Below, piece by piece: positions 20,151 to 29,180 of a stretch of 64,000 bases of DNA. Position numbers and translations under genes: made by a program. The stretch is from assembly GCA_901420285.1 (NCBI GenBank), contig CABDVE010000001.1:1860001-1924000 (forward strand), read 5' to 3'. The notes beneath the pieces were generated by a model that made no database searches, had not been told where the DNA came from, and saw only the letters and a program-made list of their open reading frames with translations. Position 1 is the first letter of the stretch, and the number at the start of each line of letters is the position of its first letter. The DNA comes from Stutzerimonas stutzeri. Lineage in GTDB: Bacteria; Pseudomonadota; Gammaproteobacteria; Enterobacterales; Pasteurellaceae.

Positions 20151-21353
20151 TTAATTTATTTGCCGATAACGTGCGACAATTTCAGTCGCCAGCTCCCGTG
20201 CTAAATCTGTTTTTGATTTTAATGAAAGAGTCTTACCGCCAGTTTTCCAAAAAAGCTGCAACATATTTTCATCCGTATTGAACGCTTGCCCGCCTGATAC
20301 ATCGTTAGCACAAATCATATCCAAATTTTTCCGTTGTAATTTGTCTTGTGCGTAATCTGTCAAATTTTGCGTTTCGGCCGCAAAACCGACAGTAAACGGA
20401 CGGTTTTCGGATAAATGTGCCACCTCCGCAATAATGTCAGGATTTCTAATTAATTTTAACGAAAGTTCCTCGCCCGATTTTTTGATTTTCTGAGCGGATA
20501 CTTCCGCTAAGCGATAATCTGCGACGGCTGCACAACCGATAAAAATCTGATTTTCGACTGCGCTTTTAAGGGCGGCTTGGCACATTTCTTGCGCAGAAGT
20601 CACATCCACCCGAGTTACATTTGGCGGTGTCAACAAATTCACCGGCCCGCTAATTAAGGTGACATTCGCACCTCTTTCGGCAAAAGCCGTAGCCAGCGCA
20701 AAGCCCATTTTGCCCGAACTATGATTGGAAATATAACGCACAGGATCAATCGCTTCACGCGTTGGACCGGCCGTAATCGCAACACTTAAATCGCGTAAAT
20801 CTTGGCTTTGCACGAAGAAATCGGAAAGTGCGGTAAAAATTTCCGTAGGCTCGGACATTCGCCCCGAGCCTACGTCACCGCAAGCTTGAACACCGCTATT
20901 CGGGCCGATAAGTCGCACCCCTCGGGCTTTCAATGCGGTTAGATTTTGCTGTGTAATCGATTGATGAAACATTTGCTGATTCATCGCCGGCGCAAGAAAA
21001 ATCGGCGCACAAGTGGCTAAACAAATTGTTGAAAGTAAATCGTTCGCCATGCCCACGCTAAAACGTGCAATAAAATCTGCGCTGGCAGGCGCGATCAGCA
21101 CCGCATTCGCCCACTTTGCCAATTCAATATGCCCCATGGCAAATTCCGCGTGCGGATCAAGCAACGATTGAGATACCACATTACCGGAAATCGCCTGTAA
21201 CGTCAGCGGAGTGACAAATTCTGCGGCGGCAGGCGTTAACACTACCCGCACTTCCGCCCCCGCTTTACGTAATAAACGAATTAATTCAATCGTTTTATAC
21301 GCTGCAATACCGCCTGTAATGCCAATAATAAAACGTTTCCCAGTTAGTTTCAT
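20151..21353 (-). CDS. coaBC: Bifunctional phosphopantothenoylcysteine synthetase/decarboxylase
   Basis: CoaBC makes 4'-phosphopantetheine for coenzyme A in two steps. The N-terminal flavoprotein CoaC (about 1-185) shows [19 protein letters not shown], the substrate-clamp PAMNQQM and the Cys of [11 protein letters not shown]. The C-terminal CoaB (about 188-400) shows [25 protein letters not shown] for CTP and substrate binding and AAVADYR. It lies 52 bp upstream of dut and is divergent from radC. Confidence 0.95.
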   Translation of the reverse strand: MKLTGKRFIIGITGGIAAYKTIELIRLLRKAGAEVRVVLTPAAAEFVTPLTLQAISGNVVSQSLLDPHAEFAMGHIELAKWANAVLIAPASADFIARFSVGMANDLLSTICLATCAPIFLAPAMNQQMFHQSITQQNLTALKARGVRLIGPNSGVQACGDVGSGRMSEPTEIFTALSDFFVQSQDLRDLSVAITAGPTREAIDPVRYISNHSSGKMGFALATAFAERGANVTLISGPVNLLTPPNVTRVDVTSAQEMCQAALKSAVENQIFIGCAAVADYRLAEVSAQKIKKSGEELSLKLIRNPDIIAEVAHLSENRPFTVGFAAETQNLTDYAQDKLQRKNLDMICANDVSGGQAFNTDENMLQLFWKTGGKTLSLKSKTDLARELATEIVARYRQIN

Positions 21354-21556
21354 TTGCTCTCCGTCATGATTTATCGGTGCCTAACCATTGTTTGTTAGTA
21401 GTTAACCACAATGGAGCCTATTTTACTTGAATTTATTCAAATAAAAACTTTTATTTTTGCGATCCATTTCGCAAATTTCGTCGCTTTAATTCGCATTAAA
21501 ACAAGGCGTCGAACAAAATCTGCGATATTTTTAGCTCGATAATAATAGAAGGAAAA

Positions 21557-22219
21557 ATGCAATCTCACGAATTAATGCCTCGCGAAAAATTATTGCAATT
21601 CGGCGCATCCGCCCTTTCAGATCGCGAACTTTTAGCCATTTTCCTGCGTACCGGTATAAAAGGTTGTCCCGTTATGCAACTTTCCGAACAAGTGTTAAAA
21701 CATTTCGGTTCGCTTCGCGCCTTACTTTCAGCAAATCAGAAATCCTTTTGCGATATGAAAGGTTTAGGCATTACGCAATTTATTCAACTGCAAGCCACGA
21801 CTGAAATGACAAAACGTTATCTTCAACAAGAAATATTTGCTTCACAAATTTTTCAAGAGTCCGAAATTGTCAAACTCTATTTGCACACAGAATTACAACA
21901 TGAAGAACGTGAAGTATTTATGGTGTTATTTTTAGATAATCAGCATCGATTAATTAAAAAGGAACGCTTATTTCTAGGCACAATTAATGTTTCTACGGTT
22001 TATCCGCGCGAAATTATTAAAGAAGCGCTTTATTGTAATGCTGCGGCAATGATCTTAGCGCATAATCATCCTTCCGGCGTTTGTGAACCCAGTTATGCCG
22101 ACCAAACCATTACGCGAAAAATTATTGAAGCCGCAGACTTAATGGAAATTAGGATTTTAGATCACATAATTGTCGGAAAAAGCGATTGTTATTCTTTTGC
22201 GGAACACAATTTACTATAA
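21557..22219 (+). CDS. radC: RadC family JAB-domain protein
   Basis: This 220-residue protein has an N-terminal helix-hairpin-helix part (LSDRELLAIFLRTG) and a C-terminal JAB/MPN metalloprotease-like domain with the zinc motif HNHPSGVCEPSYAD. The once-claimed repair role of RadC has been withdrawn, and the biochemical function is uncertain. In H. influenzae radC belongs to the competence regulon; no CRP-S site was clear to me in the 203 bp upstream. It is shared with coaBC as a divergent pair. Confidence 0.92.
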   Translation: MQSHELMPREKLLQFGASALSDRELLAIFLRTGIKGCPVMQLSEQVLKHFGSLRALLSANQKSFCDMKGLGITQFIQLQATTEMTKRYLQQEIFASQIFQESEIVKLYLHTELQHEEREVFMVLFLDNQHRLIKKERLFLGTINVSTVYPREIIKEALYCNAAAMILAHNHPSGVCEPSYADQTITRKIIEAADLMEIRILDHIIVGKSDCYSFAEHNLL

Positions 22220-22330
22220 CGTTACCACCAAACTGCATATTTTTTTATCATTCGCATTTCGGAAAAACGCATTTCTACTTGAGAAATAAAAATAAAGTCA
22301 GTATAATTTGCGACCTTTAATATAGTAAGC

Positions 22331-22410
22331 GGGTCGGATTAGCGCGACCTGACGAGGTAGCAGGCCGGTTTACCCCGGTTTAAACAGTCCGAACCGTAAG
22401 CTCGAGCTTA
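22331..22410 (+). ncRNA. Structured 5' leader of rpmB-rpmG
   Basis: Before rpmB the GC content rises sharply and several pairings are possible. GGTCG (22332-22336) pairs with CGACC (22345-22349). TCGGATT (22334-22340) can instead pair with AGTCCGA (22386-22392), so the two exclude each other. Inside are CCGG/CCGG, an 8-base direct repeat CCGGTTTA, and the palindrome AAGCTCGAGCTT (22398-22409). It is a candidate ribosomal-protein leader; no Rfam family was recognised. Confidence 0.4.
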
Positions 22411-22432
22411 TATTTAGTTATTGGAGATTATT

Positions 22433-22669
22433 ATGTCTAGAGTTTGTCAAGTAACAGGCAAGCGTCCAGCTGTGGGTAACAATCGCTCACACGCAATGAA
22501 TGCGACACGTCGTCGCTTTCTTCCAAATCTTCACACTCACCGTTTCTGGGTTGAGTCTGAAAACCGTTTTGTAACCTTGCGTTTAACCGCGAAAGGTATG
22601 CGTATTATTGATAAGAAAGGCATTGATGCAGTGTTAGCTGAAATCCGTGCTCGTGGTGAAAAAATTTAA
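22433..22669 (+). CDS. rpmB: 50S ribosomal protein L28
   Basis: This 78-residue basic protein has the L28 signature: [26 protein letters not shown] and [14 protein letters not shown]. An upstream in-frame ATG at 22421 would add four residues, but ATG at 22433 has TTGGAG at correct spacing and gives the universal N terminus. It forms an operon with rpmG 11 bp downstream. Confidence 0.97.
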   Translation: MSRVCQVTGKRPAVGNNRSHAMNATRRRFLPNLHTHRFWVESENRFVTLRLTAKGMRIIDKKGIDAVLAEIRARGEKI

Positions 22670-22680
22670 GGAGCTAAAAC

Positions 22681-22851
22681 ATGGCAGCTAAAGGCGCTCG
22701 TGAGAAAATCCGTTTAGTTTCTACTGCAGAGACCGGTCACTTCTACACAACTGATAAAAATAAACGTAACATGCCTGAAAAAATGGAAATCAAAAAATTT
22801 GATCCGGTAGTACGTAAACACGTTATCTATAAAGAAGCAAAAATCAAATAA
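22681..22851 (+). CDS. rpmG: 50S ribosomal protein L33
   Basis: This is a 56-residue ribosomal protein: [37 protein letters not shown] and [13 protein letters not shown]. It is the zinc-free form, since the CxxC pairs of other L33 types are absent. The Shine-Dalgarno AAGGAGC precedes ATG 22681. It is co-transcribed with rpmB and followed by a terminator. Confidence 0.97.
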
Positions 22852-22865
22852 TTTTGCCGATTCTA

Positions 22866-22891
22866 AAAACCCGACTCGTTCGGGTTTTTTT
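22866..22891 (+). terminator. Terminator after rpmG
   Basis: AAAACCCGA and TCGGGTTTT (22866-22888) form a 9-bp stem with a 5-nt loop and a run of seven T. Confidence 0.88.
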
Positions 22892-22920
22892 ATACCAAAA
22901 ATTTATCATGGAAATAAACA

Positions 22921-23736
22921 ATGCCCGAATTACCAGAAGTTGAAACCGCACTGCGTGGCGTAACTCCTTATTTAAAAGGTTTTATCATTGAAAAAATCAT
23001 CGTTCGACAACCCAAACTACGTTGGACAGTTTCGCCCGAATTAACAGAATTAAAGGACGTAAAAGTATTAAATCTCACTCGCCGTGCCAAATATCTAATC
23101 ATTCACACGGAAAAAGGCTATATCATCGGACATTTGGGTATGTCCGGATCAGTACGAATCGTACCGCACGACAGCCCTATCAATAAGCACGATCATGTAG
23201 ATATCGTAATGAGCAACGGAAAGCTATTGCGTTATAACGATCCTCGACGCTTTGGCGCCTGGCTTTGGACGGACAATTTAGAGGAATTTCATTTGTTCTT
23301 AAAACTTGGACCGGAGCCACTTTCAGAGGAATTTAGCGGAGAATATTTGTTTAAAAAGTCTCGCCAAAAATCAATCGCACTTAAAGTCTTTCTAATGGAC
23401 AATGCGGTGGTCGTCGGCGTGGGCAACATTTATGCCAACGAAACGCTCTTTTTATGCGGACTTCATCCGTTAAAATTAGCTAAAAATCTTACTCGTAAAC
23501 AATGCGAATTATTGGTCGAGACGATAAAAACCGTACTGACGAAATCCATCGTTCAAGGCGGAACAACACTCAAAGACTTCTTACAACCCGACGGTCGCCC
23601 CGGTTATTTCGCACAATCGCTTTTGGTTTACGGTAACAAAAGCAAACCATGCCCCCAATGCGGTGCTAAAATCGAATCTCTCGTGATCGGTCAACGCAAT
23701 AGCTATTTTTGTCCGCATTGTCAGAAGAAAAAATAA
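22921..23736 (+). CDS. mutM: Formamidopyrimidine-DNA glycosylase
   Basis: MutM excises 8-oxoguanine and other oxidised purines and cleaves the abasic site. The N terminus PELPEVE gives the catalytic Pro2 and Glu3. Lys in RRAKYLII and the void-filling MSGSVR loop follow. The C-terminal helix-two-turn-helix [10 protein letters not shown] precedes a four-Cys zinc finger, [10 protein letters not shown] to FCPHC. Length is 271. A CAATGCGGTGCT word is embedded in the zinc-finger codons near 23656, where it encodes QCGA. Confidence 0.97.
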   Translation: MPELPEVETALRGVTPYLKGFIIEKIIVRQPKLRWTVSPELTELKDVKVLNLTRRAKYLIIHTEKGYIIGHLGMSGSVRIVPHDSPINKHDHVDIVMSNGKLLRYNDPRRFGAWLWTDNLEEFHLFLKLGPEPLSEEFSGEYLFKKSRQKSIALKVFLMDNAVVVGVGNIYANETLFLCGLHPLKLAKNLTRKQCELLVETIKTVLTKSIVQGGTTLKDFLQPDGRPGYFAQSLLVYGNKSKPCPQCGAKIESLVIGQRNSYFCPHCQKKK

Positions 23737-23760
23737 GGCGCCTGATGCGCCTCTTTTTTT
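23736..23760 (+). terminator. Terminator after mutM
   Basis: AGGCGC (23736-23741) and GCGCCT (23747-23752) form a 6-bp stem with a run of seven T. It overlaps the mutM stop and the 3' end of the convergent DUF554 gene. Confidence 0.75.
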
Positions 23761-24475
23761 AGAAAAATACCGTCCAATAATGAGAAATCGGCATCACTAG
23801 TAACAGTGCCGGTAACATATTCGCTACGCGAAACAATTGAATATTACAAATACGAAATCCCGCGGCAATCATCAGCACACCACCGACCGCGGCAAAATCA
23901 GCACGCATTTCGGGCGAGACAAAAGGAATAATAGATACCGCAGAATAAGCTAATAACAGCTGTAACAAAGTTTGCGGAATAAAAATACTCGCCACGGCAT
24001 AACCTAAACTTGTGGCAAAAATGATTGCGGTGAAAAAATCCAGAAAAGACTTCACAATTAAAATACTGATATCGCCTGTCATACCTTCATTGATTGCGCC
24101 GAAAATACCTGTTCCACTGAAAGAAAATAAAATCATAATCGCTACAAATTTTGATAAAAATTCTTCGTGACTCAAGCGATTGCCGCCATGCGCAAACAAT
24201 TTCTCAACAATACCTTTCGCGGACGATGCTAATTTATTAATACCGTTTTCCAGCAAAATAATTTCACCTAAGATTGCCCCAAGTAGTACGGCTAAAATCA
24301 TCGCAGGCATATTGGCAACTTTCGCCACCATCACAATCCCCATACACAGGGAACAAAGTCCGAAAATCAAGGTTAAATTTATTTGTAAACGTTCCGGAAT
24401 GCGCCCGCCAAGCAAAGCACCGATCAAAGCACCGCTCACTATTGCAAGCGCGTTAATATAGGGTCCGATAATCAT
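23759..24475 (-). CDS. DUF554 family membrane protein
   Basis: This is a 238-residue inner-membrane protein of the DUF554 (YqgA/YdfK) family: GPYINALAIVSGALIGALLG at the N terminus, then GLCSLCMGIVMV and LGAILGE. About seven hydrophobic helices are evident. The function is not established. It is monocistronic and convergent with mutM, with their ends almost touching. Confidence 0.82.
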   Translation of the reverse strand: MIIGPYINALAIVSGALIGALLGGRIPERLQINLTLIFGLCSLCMGIVMVAKVANMPAMILAVLLGAILGEIILLENGINKLASSAKGIVEKLFAHGGNRLSHEEFLSKFVAIMILFSFSGTGIFGAINEGMTGDISILIVKSFLDFFTAIIFATSLGYAVASIFIPQTLLQLLLAYSAVSIIPFVSPEMRADFAAVGGVLMIAAGFRICNIQLFRVANMLPALLLVMPISHYWTVFF

Positions 24476-24517
24476 ATTACCTCCGTTATAAAAACAACAT
24501 TATAAAGAAGAACCGTA

Positions 24518-25030
24518 TTAAAACGGGCTTTCTATTTGTAGCCTATCGTATATGTCCGTAATCGCAAGGATTAAACAGGAACGTACTAGTTTTTCTTTGC
24601 GTCGTTGTTTTATTTGAAAAAGCAAAGAATCGGCGGAAGTCGGTTCTAAAGGGAAATTTAATAGAGCCTTATCTGTTACAAAATGTAAGTTTTGTACAAA
24701 CTCAATGATTTTAAAATCAAAAAAATTGTAGTCTTTTTCGTCGTTATTTAACGTTTCTTTTAGCTCTATAAACTGCACGATGTCAGCAAAAACCGACTGT
24801 TCCACAATACCCAAACCGAGCAGCACTTTTAAGCGGATACTTAATTCGGAAAGAGGACCTGAGGTTTCAAACAAGGAATCCACTACGGATTTCACAGCAA
24901 AATCCGTTTTACGAAAAACGCGGTTAATTAATTCGTCAATGGTTTCATCAAAAATCGCCACTGCGATGGTGATAAAACCGCGTAGCGACATCGCCTTGTT
25001 TAATTTTTCATAAACCTGATCAATAGGCAC
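24518..25030 (-). CDS. mtlR: MtlR-family mannitol operon regulator
   Basis: This 170-residue helical protein of the MtlR/FumE family matches the E. coli mannitol repressor in features such as the central GPLSELSIRLKVLLGLG and the C-terminal region. It has no classical helix-turn-helix. The reading frame is complete. In E. coli the order is mtlA-mtlD-mtlR. Here it sits in the right place, but mtlA and the front of mtlD are gone, so it is probably an orphan now. The Shine-Dalgarno is AAGGAT. Confidence 0.8.
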   Translation of the reverse strand: MPIDQVYEKLNKAMSLRGFITIAVAIFDETIDELINRVFRKTDFAVKSVVDSLFETSGPLSELSIRLKVLLGLGIVEQSVFADIVQFIELKETLNNDEKDYNFFDFKIIEFVQNLHFVTDKALLNFPLEPTSADSLLFQIKQRRKEKLVRSCLILAITDIYDRLQIESPF

Positions 25031-25080
25031 CTTAAAATCCTTTTAAATAAAAAAATCTCTCAAATTGCATAAAATGATGA

Positions 25081-25100
25081 GGGCGAATTCTCATTCGCCC
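25081..25100. terminator. Hairpin between mtlD remnant and mtlR
   Basis: GGGCGAAT and ATTCGCCC form an 8-bp stem with a 4-nt loop. The T run after it is weak on both strands, so it may be an intercistronic hairpin rather than a strong terminator. Confidence 0.4.
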
Positions 25101-25107
25101 TATTCAC

Positions 25108-25731
25108 TTAAATCGCTTGATAAGCCGTGATAATGCGTTCAATTACTGCCTCGTCCTGCAATTCGGTATATTTTCGCACAGTCTGAGCTACACCATTTTC
25201 AGCAAGGGATTTCGCCAGTTCCAAGGCTTGCAAATCCTGTTCGTTGCGATATGCCAAGGCAGCGGCAATGGCATTAATCAAATGCTGATTCGGCAAGCCG
25301 TATTCCAGCGTGCCACGCAACGGTTTGATTAAACGATCGTTGTAGCTTAATTTACGCAAGGGTTCGCGCCCCACACGATCTACATCATCCACTAAGAATG
25401 GGTTGGCAAAACGTTTGAGAATTTTTTCAATATAGGCTGCGTGCGCTTGCGGGTCGAAACCGTAGCGTTTAATCAACACCGCACCGCTTTCCTGCATAGT
25501 GGCTTTTACATCCGCTTTAATGCCTTCATCTTCGATGCTTTCTTTCACGAAGCGATAGCCTTTTAACTTACCAAAGTAGGAAGTAGTGGCGTGCCCGGTG
25601 TTCAAGGTGAACAATTTGCGTTCTACAAACGCCATCAGGTTATTGGTTTTTTCCATGCCGCTAATCGATGGGATTTGCCCTTTGAACTGAGTCTCATCCA
25701 CAATCCACTCGCTAAATTCTTCTACGGTAAC
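25108..25731 (-). pseudogene. mtlD: mtlD remnant: C-terminal half of mannitol-1-phosphate 5-dehydrogenase
   Basis: The frame matches MtlD from the residues [12 protein letters not shown] onward, corresponding to E. coli residue 174 to the end (207 of ~382 residues). The retained helical domain includes [24 protein letters not shown] and GTLEYGLP. The whole NAD-binding Rossmann half is missing, so the enzyme cannot work. The frame continues upstream for 38 codons, but these are not MtlD, and the only start there is GTG without a ribosome site. It is joined at 25732-25736 to the start of mtlA in another frame. Confidence 0.9.
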
Positions 25732-25736
25732 CAGCA

Positions 25737-25784
25737 AAAGCGTCCGAAGCTTTGTATCTTCACTTTTGCATTTGCTGACAACAT
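25737..25784 (-). pseudogene. mtlA: mtlA remnant: first 16 codons of the mannitol PTS permease
   Basis: On the minus strand ATG at 25784, with GAGG six bases upstream, opens [16 protein letters not shown]. This corresponds to the start of E. coli MtlA (IKIKVQSFGRFL). The similarity stops at 25737. The next matching sequence is mtlD residue 174, in a frame shifted by two. This identifies a deletion with one end inside mtlA codon 17 and the other inside mtlD. Confidence 0.8.
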
Positions 25785-25867
25785 AAAAAACCTCATTAAA
25801 AAGAGTGAGTAAAGTGCGTTCAAAGTAGCATAAGAAAATTTGCACAAAAAATAATTTTATTTAAATT

Positions 25868-25967
25868 TGTGAATTCAGTCACAATATTTTCAAATTACAA
25901 TTTTTAAAAAATGTGATCATGATCACAAGATTAATCTAAAAAAAATAATTTCGTGATAAAAATCACA
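25868..25967. promoter_or_regulatory. Array of three CRP-like sites
   Basis: TGTGAATTCAGTCACA (25868-25883) and TGTGATCATGATCACA (25912-25927) are perfect in both half-sites. CGTGATAAAAATCACA (25952-25967) has one mismatch. Centres are 44 and 40 bp apart, about four helical turns. They lie 84-183 bp upstream of the mtlA remnant start and 275-374 bp before nrfA. E. coli mtlA has a multi-CRP promoter, so this is probably the old mtl promoter. Confidence 0.75.
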
Positions 25968-26044
25968 AAATTATTCGATATATAGCACAATCAATAGTCA
26001 AAATAGATGCTCAGTTATTAATTTTCTATCTACCTCCAGATGGC

Positions 26045-26089
26045 TACCTCTTTAGGTGTATTTATCAAATTTCATTTGATCTAACGCAA
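26045..26089 (+). promoter_or_regulatory. NarP-like and FNR-like sites upstream of nrfA
   Basis: TACCTCT TT AGGTGTA (26045-26060) fits the NarL/NarP 7-2-7 inverted heptamer with one mismatch. TTGAT CTAA CGCAA (26076-26089) fits the FNR box TTGAT-N4-ATCAA at eight of ten bases. Centres are 30 bp apart, NarP side upstream, as expected for an nrf promoter activated by FNR and NarP. The rest of 25968-26241 shows no gene. Confidence 0.6.
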
Positions 26090-26241
26090 TATTTTTACAA
26101 GTCACACTAGAAATTAACCATACTTTTGATATTGTTATTCTTGAGCCGAACTCTTTTTTCCAAGTGATTTCAACTACTTAACAAGAATAGTTCGCATTTA
26201 AACTTAATTTACTTTTCCCTACTTGTGATGGAGTGATTATC

Positions 26242-27765
26242 GTGAACGTACTAAGAAAAAGCCTTGTATTGGCGGCTTCGTTCGCAGCCTTAGGCGCCTA
26301 TAATTCTGCAATGGCAGAGATGGTTTATAAACCGGTTGAGCAACCTGTGGAAGCACCAAACCCTAATTTAAAAATCGAAGCAGTGAATGAAAAATTTGCT
26401 GAGAAATATCCTAGCCAATTCAATTCGTGGAAAGCGACTGAAAAAGGCGACAAAATCATCTATGCTAATGAACAAGATCCTCGTTTAATCGTGTTATGGG
26501 GGGGCTATTCTTTCGCAAAAGAATATAACGCACCTCGTGGTCACGTTTATGCAGTAGAAGATGTACGTAATATTTTACGTACTGGTGCGCCCAAAAATGC
26601 AAATGATGGCCCACAACCAATGGCATGTTGGACTTGTAAAGGTCCAGACGTTCCTCGTTTAATTGCAGAATGGGGTGAAGATGGTTACTTTGGTGCAAAA
26701 TGGGCTAAAGGTGGACCTGAAGTGGTCAACTCAATCGGTTGTGCAGACTGTCACGATACTACATCAAAAGACTTTGCCGAAGGCAAACCAGCATTACGTA
26801 TTGCTCGTCCACACGTTCTTCGTGCATTAGATCACTTAAATAATGCACTTCAAGCAAAAGCAAAAGCTGAAGGTAAAGAACAAGCTAACTTAAGCTTTAA
26901 CACAGCTGCTCGCACTGAAAAACGTGCTGAAATCTGTGCAAACTGTCATGTTGAATACTACTTCGCGGGCGACTTAAAACAAGTAACCTTCCCTTGGGAT
27001 AACGGTCAAACTGTTGATGACATCGAAAAATACTATGATGATATCGGCTTCAGTGACTGGACTCACTCTCTTTCTAAAGCACCAATGTTAAAAGCGCAAC
27101 ACCCTGACTTTGAAATTTGGTCTTTAGGTATGCACGGTAAAAACGGCGTAACCTGTATCGACTGTCACATGCCTAAAGTACAAGGTAAAGACGGTAAAGT
27201 TTACACCGATCACCAAATCCAAAACCCATTCGATGCATTTGATACCACATGTGCAAACTGTCACGATCAAAGCAAAGAAAAACTTAAAGACATCGTTGCT
27301 TCACGTAAAAAAGAAGTGAAAGATGTAATGGGTCGTTTAGAAGATCAAGTTGTTCGTGCTCACTTTGAAGCGAAAGCGGCATGGGATGCTGGTGCAACTA
27401 AAGAAGAAATGGAACCTGCTTTAATGGATATCCGTCACGCTCAATGGCGTTGGGACTACGCAGCAGCAAGTCACGGTGGTCACATGCACGCACCTGATGT
27501 AATGCTTCGCGTATTAGGTTCTGGTATCGATAAAGCAGCGGATGCACGTGCTAAACTTGCAGCAATCTTAACTAAACATGGCGTGAAAACTCCGGTTGAA
27601 GTACCAGATATTTCTACAGCTGATAAAGCATGGAAAGTAATGGGTATTGATATCGAGAAAGAACGTAAAGCGAAAAAAGAATTCTTAGAAACTGTTGTAC
27701 CTCAATGGGTAAAAGAAGCGAAAGCCAATGGCAAATTAGCTGAAGATACCGCAACAAAACAATAA
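26242..27765 (+). CDS. nrfA: Ammonia-forming cytochrome c nitrite reductase NrfA
   Basis: NrfA reduces nitrite to ammonia in the periplasm with six electrons. The five haem motifs are all present: the unusual CWTCK at the active-site haem (about residue 130), then CADCH, CANCH, CIDCH and CANCH. The signal peptide runs to about SAMA. The frame also has a GTG at 26233, but GGAG at 26230-26233 overlaps that codon, whereas GTG 26242 lies eight bases after it, so 26242 is preferred (507 residues). It is first in the nrfABCD operon. Haem attachment depends on the ccm genes at 38.7-45.7 kb. Codon use is that of a highly expressed gene. Confidence 0.95.
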   Translation: MNVLRKSLVLAASFAALGAYNSAMAEMVYKPVEQPVEAPNPNLKIEAVNEKFAEKYPSQFNSWKATEKGDKIIYANEQDPRLIVLWGGYSFAKEYNAPRGHVYAVEDVRNILRTGAPKNANDGPQPMACWTCKGPDVPRLIAEWGEDGYFGAKWAKGGPEVVNSIGCADCHDTTSKDFAEGKPALRIARPHVLRALDHLNNALQAKAKAEGKEQANLSFNTAARTEKRAEICANCHVEYYFAGDLKQVTFPWDNGQTVDDIEKYYDDIGFSDWTHSLSKAPMLKAQHPDFEIWSLGMHGKNGVTCIDCHMPKVQGKDGKVYTDHQIQNPFDAFDTTCANCHDQSKEKLKDIVASRKKEVKDVMGRLEDQVVRAHFEAKAAWDAGATKEEMEPALMDIRHAQWRWDYAAASHGGHMHAPDVMLRVLGSGIDKAADARAKLAAILTKHGVKTPVEVPDISTADKAWKVMGIDIEKERKAKKEFLETVVPQWVKEAKANGKLAEDTATKQ

Positions 27766-27772
27766 AAAAAGA

Positions 27773-27812
27773 ACCGCACTTTGTAACTAAAGTGTCGAAG
27801 TGCGGTCATTTT
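27773..27812 (+). terminator. USS-pair hairpin between nrfA and nrfB
   Basis: ACCGCACTT (27773-27781) and AAGTGCGGT (27798-27806) form a 9-bp stem with T residues after it. It may cut transcript levels of nrfBCD relative to nrfA. Confidence 0.55.
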
Positions 27813-27837
27813 TAACCATATATTTGAGGTAATCAGA

Positions 27838-28506
27838 ATGAATTTAACTTCTTTAATCAGCAAATCGGCAAAATCCCTTGCATTGCTTGCAATGCTTGCG
27901 GCAATGCCAATGGCTGCAAGTGCGGAAGAGATGGCAAAAACACCTGCCTCTCAACTCACTTACGAGCCACAAATGGATAACCAACGTGATCCAAACCAAT
28001 ATTGTGCAAAATGTCACAAATTTGACCAAGTTGATAAAAACCAAACTTTAGATCAATCTGGTGGTGAATTACACTTTGGTAAATTCCACGGCGCACACTT
28101 AAATCAAAAAAGCCCTAACACAGGTAAACCGATTAACTGTGTAAACTGTCACGGTAATATTTCGGAAGATCACCGTCGTGGTGCAAAAGATATGATGCGT
28201 TTTGATGGCGATATCTTTGGTGATAAAAAACCAATGTATACCGCGCAAGAACAAAACCAAGTTTGTTTTGCTTGTCACCAACCGGATAAATTACGCGAAA
28301 AACTTTGGGCACATGATGTCCACGCAATGAAATTGCCTTGTGCAAGTTGTCACACCCTTCACCCAAAAGACGAAGCAATGAAAGGCATTAAACCCAAAGA
28401 ACGCGTAAAACTTTGTGTTGATTGTCACGGTGAACAACAAAAACGTAAAGCCGCACAGGAAAACGCAGATAAACAATCTTCAACCGAACAAAAGGATAAA
28501 CAATGA
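27838..28506 (+). CDS. nrfB: Pentahaem cytochrome NrfB
   Basis: NrfB carries electrons to NrfA in the periplasm. After a signal peptide (AASA, about 29 residues) there are five CxxCH motifs: CAKCH, CVNCH, CFACH, CASCH and CVDCH. The C terminus is a Lys/Gln-rich tail of about 30 residues. Length is 222. Its stop overlaps the nrfC start as ATGA, so translation is probably coupled. Confidence 0.93.
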   Translation: MNLTSLISKSAKSLALLAMLAAMPMAASAEEMAKTPASQLTYEPQMDNQRDPNQYCAKCHKFDQVDKNQTLDQSGGELHFGKFHGAHLNQKSPNTGKPINCVNCHGNISEDHRRGAKDMMRFDGDIFGDKKPMYTAQEQNQVCFACHQPDKLREKLWAHDVHAMKLPCASCHTLHPKDEAMKGIKPKERVKLCVDCHGEQQKRKAAQENADKQSSTEQKDKQ

Positions 28507-29180
28507 CAGCTTGCTCACGCCGAAACTTTGTTTCCGGCATGGGGGCGGTAATCCTTATGACGGGAACATCCATCACTTCTTTAGCAAAAGAAGAAAAGGC
28601 GGATAAACCAAAACGTTACGCTATGGTGCACGATGAAACGGCTTGTATCGGCTGTACGGCCTGTATGGATGCTTGTCGCGAAACCAATCATGTACCCGAA
28701 GGCGTATCCCGCTTGGAAATTTTACGCAGCGAACCTTACGGCGAATTTCCAAATCAGGAATATGAGTTTTTCCGTCAATCTTGTCAGCATTGCACAAATG
28801 CGCCTTGTGTGGCAGTTTGTCCGACCGGTGCCTCTTTTATTGATAAAGAAACCGGCATTGTCGATGTACATAAAGATCTTTGCGTAGGCTGCCAATATTG
28901 CATCGCGGTTTGTCCATATCGCGTACGTTTCATTCATCCTGTACATCGTACCGCGGATAAATGTAACTTCTGTCGCGACACGAACCTTGCTAACGGCAAA
29001 CAACCTGCTTGTGTAGAAGCCTGTCCGACCAAAGCACTTACCTTTGGTGATATGAATGATCCAATGAGTGATGTGGCACGTAAAGTGAAAGAAAAACCAG
29101 TTTATCGCACGAAAGTGGAATTAGGTACGCAACCGAATCTTTACCATATTCCATTCCAACATGGGGAGCCTAGAAGATGA
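28503..29180 (+). CDS. nrfC: Nrf 4Fe-4S ferredoxin-type protein NrfC
   Basis: NrfC is the iron-sulfur subunit that links quinol oxidation by NrfD to NrfB. The N terminus has a Tat-type signal (SRRNFVSG, then a hydrophobic run). Four cysteine clusters follow, CIGCTACMDAC, CQHCTNAPCVAVCPTG, CVGCQYCIAVCPY and CNFC...CVEACPTKA, for four 4Fe-4S clusters. Length is 225. ATGA overlaps link it to nrfB and nrfD. Confidence 0.95.
   Translation: MTACSRRNFVSGMGAVILMTGTSITSLAKEEKADKPKRYAMVHDETACIGCTACMDACRETNHVPEGVSRLEILRSEPYGEFPNQEYEFFRQSCQHCTNAPCVAVCPTGASFIDKETGIVDVHKDLCVGCQYCIAVCPYRVRFIHPVHRTADKCNFCRDTNLANGKQPACVEACPTKALTFGDMNDPMSDVARKVKEKPVYRTKVELGTQPNLYHIPFQHGEPRR

Noticed and set aside
25108-25845. 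A 245-codon frame that could be taken as an intact gene
   Set aside because: Only the last 207 codons are MtlD. The first 38 are the mtl leader and mtlA start read in the wrong frame, beginning with GTG and no ribosome site.
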